Of a stretch of 64,000 nt of DNA, positions 50,634 to 58,466 are shown piece by piece. The DNA is from Algoriphagus aquaeductus (lineage in GTDB: Bacteria > Bacteroidota > Bacteroidia > Cytophagales > Cyclobacteriaceae), in the NCBI RefSeq assembly GCF_003253485.1, contig NZ_QKTX01000004.1:310001-374000 (forward strand). Reading direction: 5' to 3'. Below the pieces are notes generated by a model, which saw nothing but the letters and a program-made list of their open reading frames with translations, was not told the origin of the DNA and made no database searches. Made by a program: the position numbers and the translations under genes. How positions within the stretch are numbered: the first letter of the stretch is position 1; the number at the start of each line of letters is the position of its first letter.

Positions 50634-51636
50634 TTTAAGAAGTGACACTGTGACCCGACCTACTCCCGGGATGAAAGAAGCCATGTTTTCTGCGCCTATA
50701 GGCGATGACGTGTTTGGAGAAGATCCGACCGTCAATGCCCTCGAGGACAAAATCGCGAAGTTATTTGGGATGGAAGCGGCGCTTTTCTGTCCTTCCGGCA
50801 CCATGACCAATCAGATCGCGATCCGCCTTCATACGGGACCACAGCGAGAAGTTATCTGCCATCAATATTCGCACATCTACCTCTATGAAGGAGGAGGCAT
50901 CATGGCCAATTCATTGGCATCTGTGAAGCTATTGTCGGGAGATTTGGGGAAAATCACCGCTGCCCAAGTCGCCGAATCCATCAATCCCGACGATGTGCAT
51001 GCGCCTGAGACGACCTTGGTTTCCCTGGAAAACACAATGAACAAGGGCGGGGGAAGCATTTATACCTTGGACGAAATCAAGCCCATTCATGCGCTTTGCA
51101 AGGAAAAAGGCATCAAGCTTCATTTGGATGGAGCCAGACTATTTAATGCTTTGGTAGAAACCGGCGAAAGCCCTGCCGATTGGGGAGCGCATTTCGATAC
51201 GATCTCAATCTGCCTGAGCAAAGGTTTGGGCTGTCCGATTGGGTCAGTTTTATTGGGTAGCAAAACGGACATCAAGCGCGCAAGAAAAGTCCGAAAAGTA
51301 TTCGGAGGAGGTATGCGACAGGCGGGATTCCTTGCTGCTGCGGGGATTTATGCCTTGGATCATCAGGTGGATCGACTGAAAGACGATCATGCACGAGCCC
51401 GAGCTTTGGGCGAAATGCTAAGCAAACTGCCTGCGGTATCAGAGATTTTCCCGGTTGCCACCAACATCGTCATCGCAAGACTGGAGGGAACTACTCCTGA
51501 GGAATTCATGAAAAAGCTTTCAGATCAGAATATCAAGTCGGTCAAATTCGGAAAAGACTTGGTTCGCTTCGTGACCCACTTGGATTTTGGAGACGAGCAC
51601 TTGGAGGAATTTGGGGAGAAGATTGGGAAAATTTGA
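50623..51636 (+). CDS. ltaE: Low-specificity L-threonine aldolase
   Basis: 337 residues from ATG 50623 ([49 protein letters not shown]); the frame extends upstream into the GDPD gene, but this start matches the family N-terminus. PLP-dependent cleavage of L-threonine or allo-threonine to glycine and acetaldehyde. [32 protein letters not shown] (Asp and Arg near PLP), and [19 protein letters not shown] (PLP-binding Lys in the first S-K-G-L-G) are present. Translationally coupled to the GDPD gene by an 11-bp overlap. Confidence 0.95.
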   Translation: [337 protein letters not shown]

Positions 51637-51684
51637 GGTTTGAAATTTGGAATTGCCTCCTTAACTAGATCAAAAGCTAAACCT

Positions 51685-51867
51685 ATGATTACCAAAGACA
51701 AAGCGATAGAAGCTATTAAATCCCTTCCTGATGAATTCTCGATTGAAGAATTGATGGATCGATTAATTCTTCTAAATAAAATTGAGACCGTAATCAGACA
51801 AGCTGAGCAAGGGGAAATATACACCGCTGAAGAAGCTAAAAAGATGTTGGATGAAAATTGGATTTAA
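51685..51867 (+). CDS. Small antitoxin-like protein without a partner
   Basis: 60 residues from ATG 51685 (MITKDKAIEAIKSLPDEFSIEELMDRLILLNKIETVIRQAEQGEIYTAEEAKKMLDENWI). The amphipathic first helix, the I-E-E-L-x-D-R-L-x-L-L-x-K-I-E segment and the tail E-x-G-x-x-x-T-x-E-E-A-K are typical of small antitoxins that sit in front of RelE/ParE toxins in Bacteroidota. No toxin ORF follows; a terminator comes 30 bp later. Either an orphan, a regulator in its own right, or a remnant. Confidence 0.65.
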   Translation: MITKDKAIEAIKSLPDEFSIEELMDRLILLNKIETVIRQAEQGEIYTAEEAKKMLDENWI

Positions 51868-51897
51868 CTTTAACAATTAATGACTTTCCAAACTACT

Positions 51898-51922
51898 AAG
51901 GGCCTGAAAAGGCCTTTTTTTA
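51898..51922 (+). terminator. Terminator after the antitoxin-like gene
   Basis: AAGGGCC/GGCCTT short stem around TGAAAA followed by T6. The remaining bases to 52038 contain a degenerate CTTGATACT-type repeat (about 51972-52002) and no gene. Confidence 0.65.
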
Positions 51923-52038
51923 TGGTATTTTGCAAAGCCGATTGAAAATTAAATCTGAAAGTACAGAGCTCTTGATACTAGCATCTTGATACTCGATACC
52001 TTCTAATTTCTTGCCTCTAATCTCTTGCTTCTCACCAA

Positions 52039-53301
52039 ATGAACCCCACTCCCCTAGCCGAACGCATGCGACCTACCCGACTGGAAGATCTAATCGGTCA
52101 GGAGCATTTGTCTGCACCTTCTTCCTTTCTCTACAAAGCCATCAAATCGGGAAATGTGCCTTCGCTCATTCTTTGGGGACCTCCGGGTGTAGGCAAAACC
52201 ACGATTGCCAACATCATTGCCAATGAGATCAAAGTGCCTTTTTACACCCTGAGTGCAATTAGTTCAGGAGTGAAAGACATCCGGGAAGTTATTGATAAAG
52301 CCAAATTTCAGAGGGGCACGGTCTTATTTATTGACGAAATTCACCGCTTCAACAAATCCCAACAGGATGCGCTTTTGGGAGCGGTGGAAAAAGGAATCAT
52401 CCGACTCATCGGCGCCACCACAGAAAATCCCTCTTTCGAAGTCAACTCGGCTTTGCTTTCCCGCTGTCAGGTATTCACGCTGAATCCTTTGGGCAAAGCC
52501 GAAATGGAAGCCATGATGAAGCAGGCGTTAGAAAAAGATCCAGACCTGAAAAAAATCCAAGTTGAGCTTCAGGAAATAGATGCTTTGCTTCGAATTTCAG
52601 GTGGAGATGGGCGCAAACTCCTCAATCTGCTGGAAATCGTCATCGATGGGATTAACGAAAATCCCTGTGTGATCACGGACGAAAAAGTAATGCAAATCGC
52701 CCAGCAAAAGGTGGCACTTTATGACAAATCTGGCGAGCAGCACTACGACATCATTTCAGCCTTTATCAAATCGATTCGTGGGTCGGATCCCAATGCAGCC
52801 GTGTATTGGTTGGCACGGATGATCGAGGGCGGCGAGGATGTGAAGTTTATCGCCCGAAGGCTGGTGATTTTGGCTTCGGAAGACATCGGGAATGCCAACC
52901 CCAATGCCTTACTTCTCGCCACCAACTGCTTTGAAGCAGTGAAAATCATCGGCTATCCCGAAGCCCGGATTATTCTTTCCCAGTGCGTGACCTATCTGGC
53001 GAGTTCGCCGAAAAGCAATGCTGCCTACCTAGCCATCAATCAGGCCCAAGCTTTGGTCAAAGAAACGGGTAATCTATCCGTTCCGCTGCATCTCCGAAAT
53101 GCTCCCACCAAGCTGATGAAGGATCTCAACTATGGCAAAGCCTACAAGTATTCCCATGACTTTCCGGGCAACTTTGTCGAGCAGGAGTTTTTGCCCGATG
53201 AGATCAAGGGCACCAAACTCTACGAACCCGGAGAAAATGCCCGGGAAAATGAGCTGAGAAAGTATTTGTCTGGGAAGTGGAAGGGGAAGTATGGGTATTG
53301 A
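52039..53301 (+). CDS. rarA: Replication-associated recombination protein A (MgsA/RarA)
   Basis: 420 residues. AAA+ ATPase acting at stalled forks and single-strand gaps. [19 protein letters not shown] is the family opening, Walker [10 protein letters not shown] (about 50-58), Walker [20 protein letters not shown], sensor [17 protein letters not shown], and the C-terminal tetramerisation domain with [54 protein letters not shown] and [23 protein letters not shown]. Complete, no partner in operon; downstream follows the repeat-rich stretch preceding the second tRNA/GIY-YIG locus. Confidence 0.96.
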   Translation: MNPTPLAERMRPTRLEDLIGQEHLSAPSSFLYKAIKSGNVPSLILWGPPGVGKTTIANIIANEIKVPFYTLSAISSGVKDIREVIDKAKFQRGTVLFIDEIHRFNKSQQDALLGAVEKGIIRLIGATTENPSFEVNSALLSRCQVFTLNPLGKAEMEAMMKQALEKDPDLKKIQVELQEIDALLRISGGDGRKLLNLLEIVIDGINENPCVITDEKVMQIAQQKVALYDKSGEQHYDIISAFIKSIRGSDPNAAVYWLARMIEGGEDVKFIARRLVILASEDIGNANPNALLLATNCFEAVKIIGYPEARIILSQCVTYLASSPKSNAAYLAINQAQALVKETGNLSVPLHLRNAPTKLMKDLNYGKAYKYSHDFPGNFVEQEFLPDEIKGTKLYEPGENARENELRKYLSGKWKGKYGY

Positions 53302-53308
53302 AAAGCTG

Positions 53309-53338
53309 TAAGACCGAAGACAGCAGACCGAAGATTGA
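53309..53338. repeat. Degenerate AGACCGAAGA repeat
   Basis: AAGACCGAAGACAGCAGACCGAAGATTGA: two AGACCGAAGA units. Related low-complexity stretches lie at about 58238-58267 and, inverted, at about 31033-31060. Meaning unknown. Confidence 0.5.
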
Positions 53339-53437
53339 AAACACAGATTATAGTTATAGTAGTAGAAAAATCTGCGTAAACCTACCTACCGTAGGCAGGT
53401 CTGTGTCTTTTTATGTGTAAATCTGTGGGAAACAAAA
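53338..53437. repeat. CACAGA/TCTGTG inverted-repeat element, copy 2, with nested palindrome
   Basis: AAAACACAGATTATAG on the left and TCTGTGTCTTTTT...AAATCTGTGGGAAAC on the right form an imperfect inverted repeat related to 44195-44301. A palindrome ACCTACCTACCGTAGGCAGGT (53380-53400) of the 13206 family lies inside it. Confidence 0.6.
53380..53400. repeat. ACCTGCCT-family palindrome, copy 3 (one arm change)
   Basis: ACCTACCT and AGGCAGGT arms around ACCGT; one C-A mismatch compared with the perfect copy at 13206-13226. Confidence 0.7.
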
Positions 53438-53472
53438 AAGCCCCGATCCCGATACTATCGGGACTGAGGCTT
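53434..53472 (-). terminator. Terminator after the tRNA-like pseudogene, with a palindromic loop
   Basis: Minus-strand AAGCCTCAG ... CGGGGCTT stem plus T6. Identical flanks occur in the terminator after tRNA-Val at 53815-53847, but there the loop is ATTTTTT and here it is replaced by the palindrome TCCCGATAGTATCGGGA. Confidence 0.8.
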
Positions 53473-53477
53473 CGATG

Positions 53478-53561
53478 TGGAAGTTGATCCCGAATGCTTT
53501 CGGGAGAACCCCCGACCCTCCCGATTGAATCGGGATGCGCTAACCCAGCTGAGCAAACTTC
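53478..53561 (-). pseudogene. tRNA-like pseudogene with two palindromic stems
   Basis: Read on the minus strand it keeps tRNA landmarks: a 5' end GAAGTTTGCTCAGC, D-arm CAGCTGGGTTAGCGC, the stretch GGGTCGGGGGTTC leading into the T arm, and the 3' end CAACTTCCA. The anticodon arm is the palindrome TCCCGATTCAATCGGGA, and the T-loop is opened by TCCCGAAAGCATTCGGGA. It is 84 nt against 75 for the functional copies, and the acceptor lacks the first pairs. The GIY-YIG stop codon overlaps its 5' end. A functional tRNA is very unlikely. Confidence 0.8.
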
Positions 53562-53808
53562 AATTCGACATCAATTCTTCAATCTTTTTTCGGGATTTCC
53601 ATGATTTCACAATTCTTTCCCGTTGATAGGCAGAAGTTTTATTGATGTGCTCTTCATAATAAACCACTTCCCAATCCGCTAATCCACCTGTAAAGCCTTT
53701 ATGATTAGAATTATGTTTTCGGAGGCGTTCGGCCAATCCTTCGCATGTATGACCAATGTAGAATCTGTCTTTCGACCTAGAAAAAAGTATGTAGAAATCA
53801 CACGACAT
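53560..53808 (-). CDS. Small GIY-YIG nuclease downstream of tRNA-Val
   Basis: 82 residues. DFYILFSRSKDRFYIGHT gives the GIY and YIG strands, followed by LAERLRKHN with the catalytic-helix Arg and YYEEHINKTSAYQRERIVKSWKSRKKIEELM with the metal-binding Glu. It is a different subgroup from the protein at 13458-13700 (about a quarter identical by eye), so the two were not made by a recent copy. It begins 44 bp after the 3' end of tRNA-Val, past a terminator, and its TGA overlaps a degenerate tRNA copy followed by a second terminator. Substrate unknown. Confidence 0.9.
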   Translation of the reverse strand: MSCDFYILFSRSKDRFYIGHTCEGLAERLRKHNSNHKGFTGGLADWEVVYYEEHINKTSAYQRERIVKSWKSRKKIEELMSN

Positions 53809-53814
53809 AAGTAA

Positions 53815-53847
53815 AAATAAAAAAGCCCCAGAAAAAATCTGAGGCTT
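53815..53847 (-). terminator. Terminator after tRNA-Val
   Basis: AAGCCTCAG/CTGGGGCTT stem (two non-Watson-Crick pairs) with loop ATTTTTT followed by T6, 5 bp after the tRNA. It lies between tRNA-Val and the GIY-YIG start. Confidence 0.8.
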
Positions 53848-53852
53848 CGATG

Positions 53853-53927
53853 TGGAAGTTGAGGGATTCGAACCCCCGACCCTCTGCTTGTAAGGCAGAT
53901 GCTCTGAACCAGCTGAGCTAAACTTCC
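53853..53927 (-). tRNA. tRNA-Val (anticodon TAC), copy 1
   Basis: 75 nt: acceptor GGAAGTT/AACTTCC, discriminator A, D-arm GCTCAGCTGGTTCAGAGC, anticodon stem TCTGC/GCAGA with loop CTTACAA giving anticodon UAC, and a T arm with GGTTCGAATCC. CCA is not encoded. Identical to copy 2. Confidence 0.95.
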
Positions 53928-53936
53928 ATTACTTTT

Positions 53937-54011
53937 TGATTCCACTGGGATTCTTTCACCCGACTCTCCCGATGTAGTCGGGATGCTCTGAAGCAGCTGA
54001 GCTAAACTTCC
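53937..54011 (-). pseudogene. tRNA-Val pseudogene with an exchanged anticodon stem
   Basis: Exactly 75 nt, aligning without gaps to the two functional tRNA-Val copies that enclose it. The first 30 bases match except one. The anticodon stem TCTGC/GCAGA is replaced by TCCCG/CGGGA while the TAC anticodon triplet stays in place (loop ACTACAT). The T arm has GTGAAAGAATCC instead of GGGTTCGAATCC, and the 3' strand (GTGGAATC) no longer pairs with GGAAGTT. It should not be aminoacylated or processed normally. Confidence 0.82.
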
Positions 54012-54038
54012 GAAGTCTTTTCGGCTACTATTAAAATG

Positions 54039-54113
54039 TGGAAGTTGAGGGATTCGAACCCCCGACCCTCTGCTTGTAAGGCAGATGCTCTGAACCAGCT
54101 GAGCTAAACTTCC
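54039..54113 (-). tRNA. tRNA-Val (anticodon TAC), copy 2
   Basis: 75 nt, identical to the copy at 53853-53927. First tRNA of the array in transcription order; the pseudogene and copy 1 follow. Confidence 0.95.
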
Positions 54114-54237
54114 GATTACCTTTCCTTTCGAAAGGGAATGCAAAGGTAATCTGAATCAATTTGGATGCAAGAGTCCCTATCACTTTTTTTCATTCCAAAT
54201 TTTCAAACCATTGAAAATGAAGTGAAAAAAGTAAATC

Positions 54238-56064
54238 CTACTCCAAATTCACCATAAATCCAGCTCTAAACCACCTTCCCGGCATCTGAACGGTACCTGC
54301 TTCGATATAATCGGTATTGGTGATGTTGGACGCCTCAGCGAAGAAGCCCAACTTCTTAGTACGGTTGTAATCAGCTCGCATGTCCAGCACAAAGTATGGA
54401 TCCAAAGCCATTCGCTCTACATACCGAGCTTTGGTATTCAACTCCAATTTTTGACCCAAGCCGAGCAAAATCCCACCAATAAATTGGTTTCTCAAGGCAG
54501 TCAAGGCATATCTGGATTCTAATCCCGGTTTTGCATTGAAATCGGCATCAATGAAGTTGTAGGACAACATCAATTCCTTAACCTGAACTGCTTTTCCGTT
54601 AGGAATGACCCGATAATACATACTGGACTCGATCCCGTTGAAAATTACCTCATTGAAATTCTGAGGCTGCCAAGGTTGCTGAGCATTGGTTCGAGTCCAT
54701 TCGATCAGGTTTTCCGAAATACGATTGAAATACACCAGTTCGGCTCTCCATGGACCTTTAGTCCATTTGCCTCCAAACTCAAACGATCTAGCCTGCTCGG
54801 GCTGCAAATCAGCATTTCCAATGTTGGTTGGGCCGATATAAAACAAGTCGGTGTAGGTTGGAATCCGGAAACTTGACCCAATTCCGGAATAAAATCGTAA
54901 TGCTTCGGTTGCCTGATATCCTACTTCCAACCCCGGAAAATGCTTCCATCCGTATTCGGAATAATAATTGGAATAGACTCCAGCCCGGACATCTGTCTTC
55001 TGCCCAAGATTGACCAATTGCTCCAAAAAGACCCCAACCAAGGAACGGTCATGATCTCCCAAATTGGTGGACTCGATGGCTTCTTTTCGTGTTTCGACTC
55101 CGAATCCAGTTGTCCCCCACTTACTTTTATAACTTCCATTTGCCTCGATAGCAAACACATCGGAAGTATGTAAATTTTGGAAAAAAGCAGGTTCATTTCT
55201 TCTCAAGCGAAATTCATCCTCATTCCTTCTCCAATACGCCCGTGTATTGAGATACCATTGATTTTTGGTAAAAGAATGTGAAAGTGAGGTCAAGGTAGTC
55301 TGAATACTTTCCCATTGATCCGGAAAGGCAGAAGTGTAAAATCCATTCGCACCAAACGTCCGATCGGTGTAGGCCAACATACCACGGAGTTCATGGGCAT
55401 CGTTTAGTTGAATCCCTCCTTCATAGAAGATATTGCTGACCCTATAGTCAGAGTTGTACCAATGACCATTGGAATCATCATAGGAAATAGCCAGGTTTTG
55501 ACGGTATTTTCCGGCAGGAAGTGATCCGGCAAAGTTGATTCCTTTCATCCCAAAATCTCCGGCATAGCCTTGAAGTCGAAGGCTTCTCACATCAGAAAGC
55601 TGAGTAATGACATTGACCGCTCCCGCATAGGCATTTTGTCCAAAAATCCTCGACCCAGGACCTTTCAGTACTTCCACCCGCTCAATGTTCACCAAAGGAA
55701 CAGGAATGTTCATCATGTGGTGGCCAGTCTGTGGATCGCTGAGTTTGATCCCGTTGAGTAGCATGAGGGTCTGCTCAAAACTACCCCCACGGATGCTGAT
55801 ATCCGCTTGGACGCCGGTAACTCCCCGCTGTCGGACATCTACTCCGGGCACAAAGCTCAAGACCTCCTGTAAGCTTCGGGCAGGCGTAGTCTCTAATTGT
55901 GGCCGATCTACCACAGCGATATTTCGGCTTTGCTTGGAAAATGGAATTTGGATACGGTTTTCTTGAATGATGACCTCTTGCAGATTTTGAGAGGTCGTGT
56001 CGGTTTGAGCTTTTCCCTGAAAGGACAAAGAAGCTAAACCACCAAATAGTAGCAGTTTATACAT
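54238..56064 (-). CDS. TonB-dependent outer-membrane receptor
   Basis: 608 residues from ATG 56064 (MYKLLLFGGLASLSFQGKAQ), a signal peptide with cleavage after KAQ; an ATG 21 bp upstream is less likely. A plug domain (about 30-150) has TPARSLQEVLSFVPGVDVRQRGVTGVQADISIRGGSFEQTLMLLNGIKLSDPQTGHHMMNIPV and ERVEVLKGPGSRIFGQNAYAGAVNVITQ; the barrel follows and ends PGRWFRAGFMVNLE. The size and plug resemble BtuB/FepA-like siderophore or cobalamin receptors rather than SusC (about 1000). No partner SusD or riboswitch was seen. The substrate is unknown. Confidence 0.92.
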   Translation of the reverse strand: MYKLLLFGGLASLSFQGKAQTDTTSQNLQEVIIQENRIQIPFSKQSRNIAVVDRPQLETTPARSLQEVLSFVPGVDVRQRGVTGVQADISIRGGSFEQTLMLLNGIKLSDPQTGHHMMNIPVPLVNIERVEVLKGPGSRIFGQNAYAGAVNVITQLSDVRSLRLQGYAGDFGMKGINFAGSLPAGKYRQNLAISYDDSNGHWYNSDYRVSNIFYEGGIQLNDAHELRGMLAYTDRTFGANGFYTSAFPDQWESIQTTLTSLSHSFTKNQWYLNTRAYWRRNEDEFRLRRNEPAFFQNLHTSDVFAIEANGSYKSKWGTTGFGVETRKEAIESTNLGDHDRSLVGVFLEQLVNLGQKTDVRAGVYSNYYSEYGWKHFPGLEVGYQATEALRFYSGIGSSFRIPTYTDLFYIGPTNIGNADLQPEQARSFEFGGKWTKGPWRAELVYFNRISENLIEWTRTNAQQPWQPQNFNEVIFNGIESSMYYRVIPNGKAVQVKELMLSYNFIDADFNAKPGLESRYALTALRNQFIGGILLGLGQKLELNTKARYVERMALDPYFVLDMRADYNRTKKLGFFAEASNITNTDYIEAGTVQMPGRWFRAGFMVNLE

Positions 56065-56086
56065 TGAGGTATAATGATAGTGCACT

Positions 56087-56118
56087 CAAATGTAAACCCG
56101 AATTTTGCCCGGCTCCAA
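56087..56118 (-). promoter_or_regulatory. Predicted promoter of the TonB receptor gene (TTG / TACATTTG)
   Basis: Minus strand TTG (56116-56118) and TACATTTG (56087-56094) with 21 bp between, fitting the Bacteroidota consensus. The element is 22 bp upstream of the ATG. Confidence 0.6.
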
Positions 56119-56220
56119 TTTTTGATTGATCTAAATAATTGTTAAACCCGAACAGCTTAAAGAATTCCAATTCGCAAATCGGGCTTTTGTCGTTATTTTC
56201 AGGCCAAATCAATTCTTACC

Positions 56221-58176
56221 ATGAAAAAAATCAGCATTATCGGTGGACTTTTGTCCCTTTTTCTTCTGATCGAAAATTTTCCAGCCCATGCTCAACAAGG
56301 CAAAGAAAACAATCAAAAAGACTTCTCCGAGTTTATAGATCGGTCCGGAAATAGCTACCGAACCGCATCAGGTAAACCCGGCGAAGCTTATTGGCAAAAT
56401 GCCGCCGACTACCAAATCGAAGTGGCTTTAGACGAATCCAGCCACACGCTTTCGGGTAAGGTCACCATCACCTACACCAACAACAGTCCTGAAACACTGG
56501 ATTTTATCTGGCTTCAGCTCGAGCAAAATCGGTTTACGCCCACTTCAAGAGGCACATTGACTACTCCCGTCCAAGGAAACCGATACAATGGGGACACCGA
56601 CGGAGGATTTAACATCAGCAATGTATCCGCCAAAGTGGGTTCGAAAGGAACTCTTTCCTCCAAGCACTTGATCGAAGACACACGAATGCAGGTTTGGTTC
56701 AATGAACCGATTCCAGCTAAGGGAGGAAAAGCGACCGTTTCTATGGATTTTTCTTTCAAAGTGCCCCAGAAAGGCATGGATCGCATGGGTCGATTGAAAG
56801 TAAAGGACGGATGGATTTATGCTTTTGCACAGTGGTATCCCAAAGTAGCCGTGTTTGATGAGACCGAAGGTTGGAATGTGGAGCCCTACTTGGGCGCTGG
56901 CGAATTCTATCTCGAATACGGCAATTTTGACTACAAAGTGACCGTACCTTACAATCACATCGTGGTGGGTTCAGGTAAGCTGATGAATCCGAATGAAGTC
57001 CTTTCCAAAGAACTTCAAACCCGCTACGCCAAAGCCGCTCAAAGTGAGGAAACGGTTTATTTGGTTTCTCCTGAAGAAATCAAAAACACCGCCCTTACTC
57101 GTCCTAAGCAAGATGGAACCGTAACCTGGCATTTCAGAATCCAAAATGCCAGGGATATTGCATTTGCTACTTCCGATTCATTCATCTGGGATGCTTCCCG
57201 TATCAATCTCCCCAGTGGAAAGACAGCCTTGGCACAGTCCGCTTACCCGATTGAAAGCAATGGACAGGATGCCTGGTCCCGATCTACCGAATACAGCAAG
57301 GCCTCTATCGAATATTACAGCAAGCAATGGTTTGAGTTCCCCTACGAAACTGCCACCAATGTAGCGGCAGACATCAATGGAATGGAGTATCCCGGGTTAA
57401 ACTTCTGTCACTACAACTCCAAAGGCGCATCACTGTGGGGGGTGACGGATCATGAATTCGGCCACAACTGGTTCCCGATGATCGTCGGCACCAACGAACG
57501 GCGCTATGCCTGGATGGATGAAGGCTTCAACACCTTCATCAACCACTACAGCTCCAATGCCTTCAACAATGGAGAATATCCTTCCACGCTTAACCAAACC
57601 CGCAGATTCAACGGATACTTTACCAGCGAAAGCCGCGAGGGAATAGACAACTACCCTGATGTGACCGATACTCGAAATCTCGGAATGGTGGCTTATTACA
57701 AGCCTGCAATCGGCCTCGTGATGCTACGGGAGTACATTTTAGGACATGAGCGATTTGACAATGCCTTCCGCTCCTACATCAAAACTTGGGCGTATAAGCA
57801 TCCCCAGCCTGCTGATTTCTTCAATCACATGGAAAATGTAGCCGGAGAAAATCTATCCTGGTTCTGGAAAGGTTGGTTTTATGGAAATGGAAACATCGAT
57901 TTGGGGATTAATTCGGTGCAGCCTTACGGAGGAAATTACCTCGTGAATCTGGTGAATAAAGGAGATTTCCCGATGCCTGTACTTTTGGAATTCACCTACG
58001 AAGACAATTCGACCGAGCGGGTAAAACTGCCCGTGGAGATATGGCAAAGAGGGGATTCTTGGGGATACCTCCACAAAACCTCCAAGCAAGTGAAAAAAGT
58101 CGAGATCGACCCGGACAAGGTCATGACCGACATCAACCTGGGAAATGACAGCTGGCCTGTCGAAGTTTACAAATGA
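56221..58176 (+). CDS. M1-family zinc metallopeptidase (exported)
   Basis: 651 residues with signal peptide MKKISIIGGLLSLFLLIENFPAHAQQ. Gluzincin of the aminopeptidase-N type: zinc motif HEFGHNW followed 18 residues later by the third-ligand Glu in WMDEGFNTFIN, and the exopeptidase-type motif is seen only in degenerate form (NGMEYPG in place of G-A-M-E-N). The N-terminal beta domain (ADYQIEVALDESSHTLSGKVTITYTNNSPETLDFIWLQLEQNRF) and the C-terminal helical part match Bacteroidota M1 proteins. Periplasmic. Divergent from the TonB receptor gene over 156 bp. Confidence 0.92.
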   Translation: MKKISIIGGLLSLFLLIENFPAHAQQGKENNQKDFSEFIDRSGNSYRTASGKPGEAYWQNAADYQIEVALDESSHTLSGKVTITYTNNSPETLDFIWLQLEQNRFTPTSRGTLTTPVQGNRYNGDTDGGFNISNVSAKVGSKGTLSSKHLIEDTRMQVWFNEPIPAKGGKATVSMDFSFKVPQKGMDRMGRLKVKDGWIYAFAQWYPKVAVFDETEGWNVEPYLGAGEFYLEYGNFDYKVTVPYNHIVVGSGKLMNPNEVLSKELQTRYAKAAQSEETVYLVSPEEIKNTALTRPKQDGTVTWHFRIQNARDIAFATSDSFIWDASRINLPSGKTALAQSAYPIESNGQDAWSRSTEYSKASIEYYSKQWFEFPYETATNVAADINGMEYPGLNFCHYNSKGASLWGVTDHEFGHNWFPMIVGTNERRYAWMDEGFNTFINHYSSNAFNNGEYPSTLNQTRRFNGYFTSESREGIDNYPDVTDTRNLGMVAYYKPAIGLVMLREYILGHERFDNAFRSYIKTWAYKHPQPADFFNHMENVAGENLSWFWKGWFYGNGNIDLGINSVQPYGGNYLVNLVNKGDFPMPVLLEFTYEDNSTERVKLPVEIWQRGDSWGYLHKTSKQVKKVEIDPDKVMTDINLGNDSWPVEVYK

Positions 58177-58338
58177 TAAATCGAATTCTGTTTTACTTGA
58201 AATTGCTAATTGATAATTAGTCTTTTGGTTTCGAGTTGGGAGACAGAAGACTGAAGACCGAAGAGTCTAGAAATCAGACTTCTCTTCAAACCAAAGCACT
58301 AAATTAACTTCATGACAGAGTTTCATAGAGCTATCCAA

Positions 58339-58377
58339 GAAAAAAGGTCCTGAGCGAAAACTCAGGACCTTTTTTTG
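58339..58377. terminator. Bidirectional terminator between convergent genes
   Basis: AGGTCCTGAG/CTCAGGACCT 10-bp stem with loop CGAAAA, A6 before and T7 after. Serves the M1 peptidase gene and the convergent trans-sulfuration gene. The rest of 58177-58466 holds a degenerate GACTGAAGACCGAAGA repeat and no gene. Confidence 0.88.
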
Positions 58378-58466
58378 TTCCAAATTTGATGTTCGGTGTT
58401 CGAAATTTGGCATCAAGACTTCTTTACATGTCGTAAATCGTCTTTCTAAAATCGTAAATACATTTT

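Noticed and set aside
51969..52002. CTTGATACTAGCATCTTGATACTCGATACC-like tandem stretch as a regulatory element
   Set aside because: Short, degenerate low-complexity repeat before rarA with no palindromy or conserved spacing; no basis for a function.
53434..54113. Possible CRISPR array because of repeated 75-bp and 20-bp units
   Set aside because: The repeats are tRNA genes, their pseudogenes and palindromes; spacing is irregular and no cas gene is present.
53679..54143. 154-residue minus-strand reading frame with repeated SLAQLVQSICLTSRGSGVRIPQLPH
   Set aside because: The repeated peptide is the translation of the two tRNA-Val genes and the pseudogene between them; it also overlaps the GIY-YIG gene in another frame.
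56065..56220. Cobalamin riboswitch in front of the TonB receptor gene
   Set aside because: The upstream region has a promoter only about 22 bp from the ATG and none of the conserved cobalamin-box sequence.
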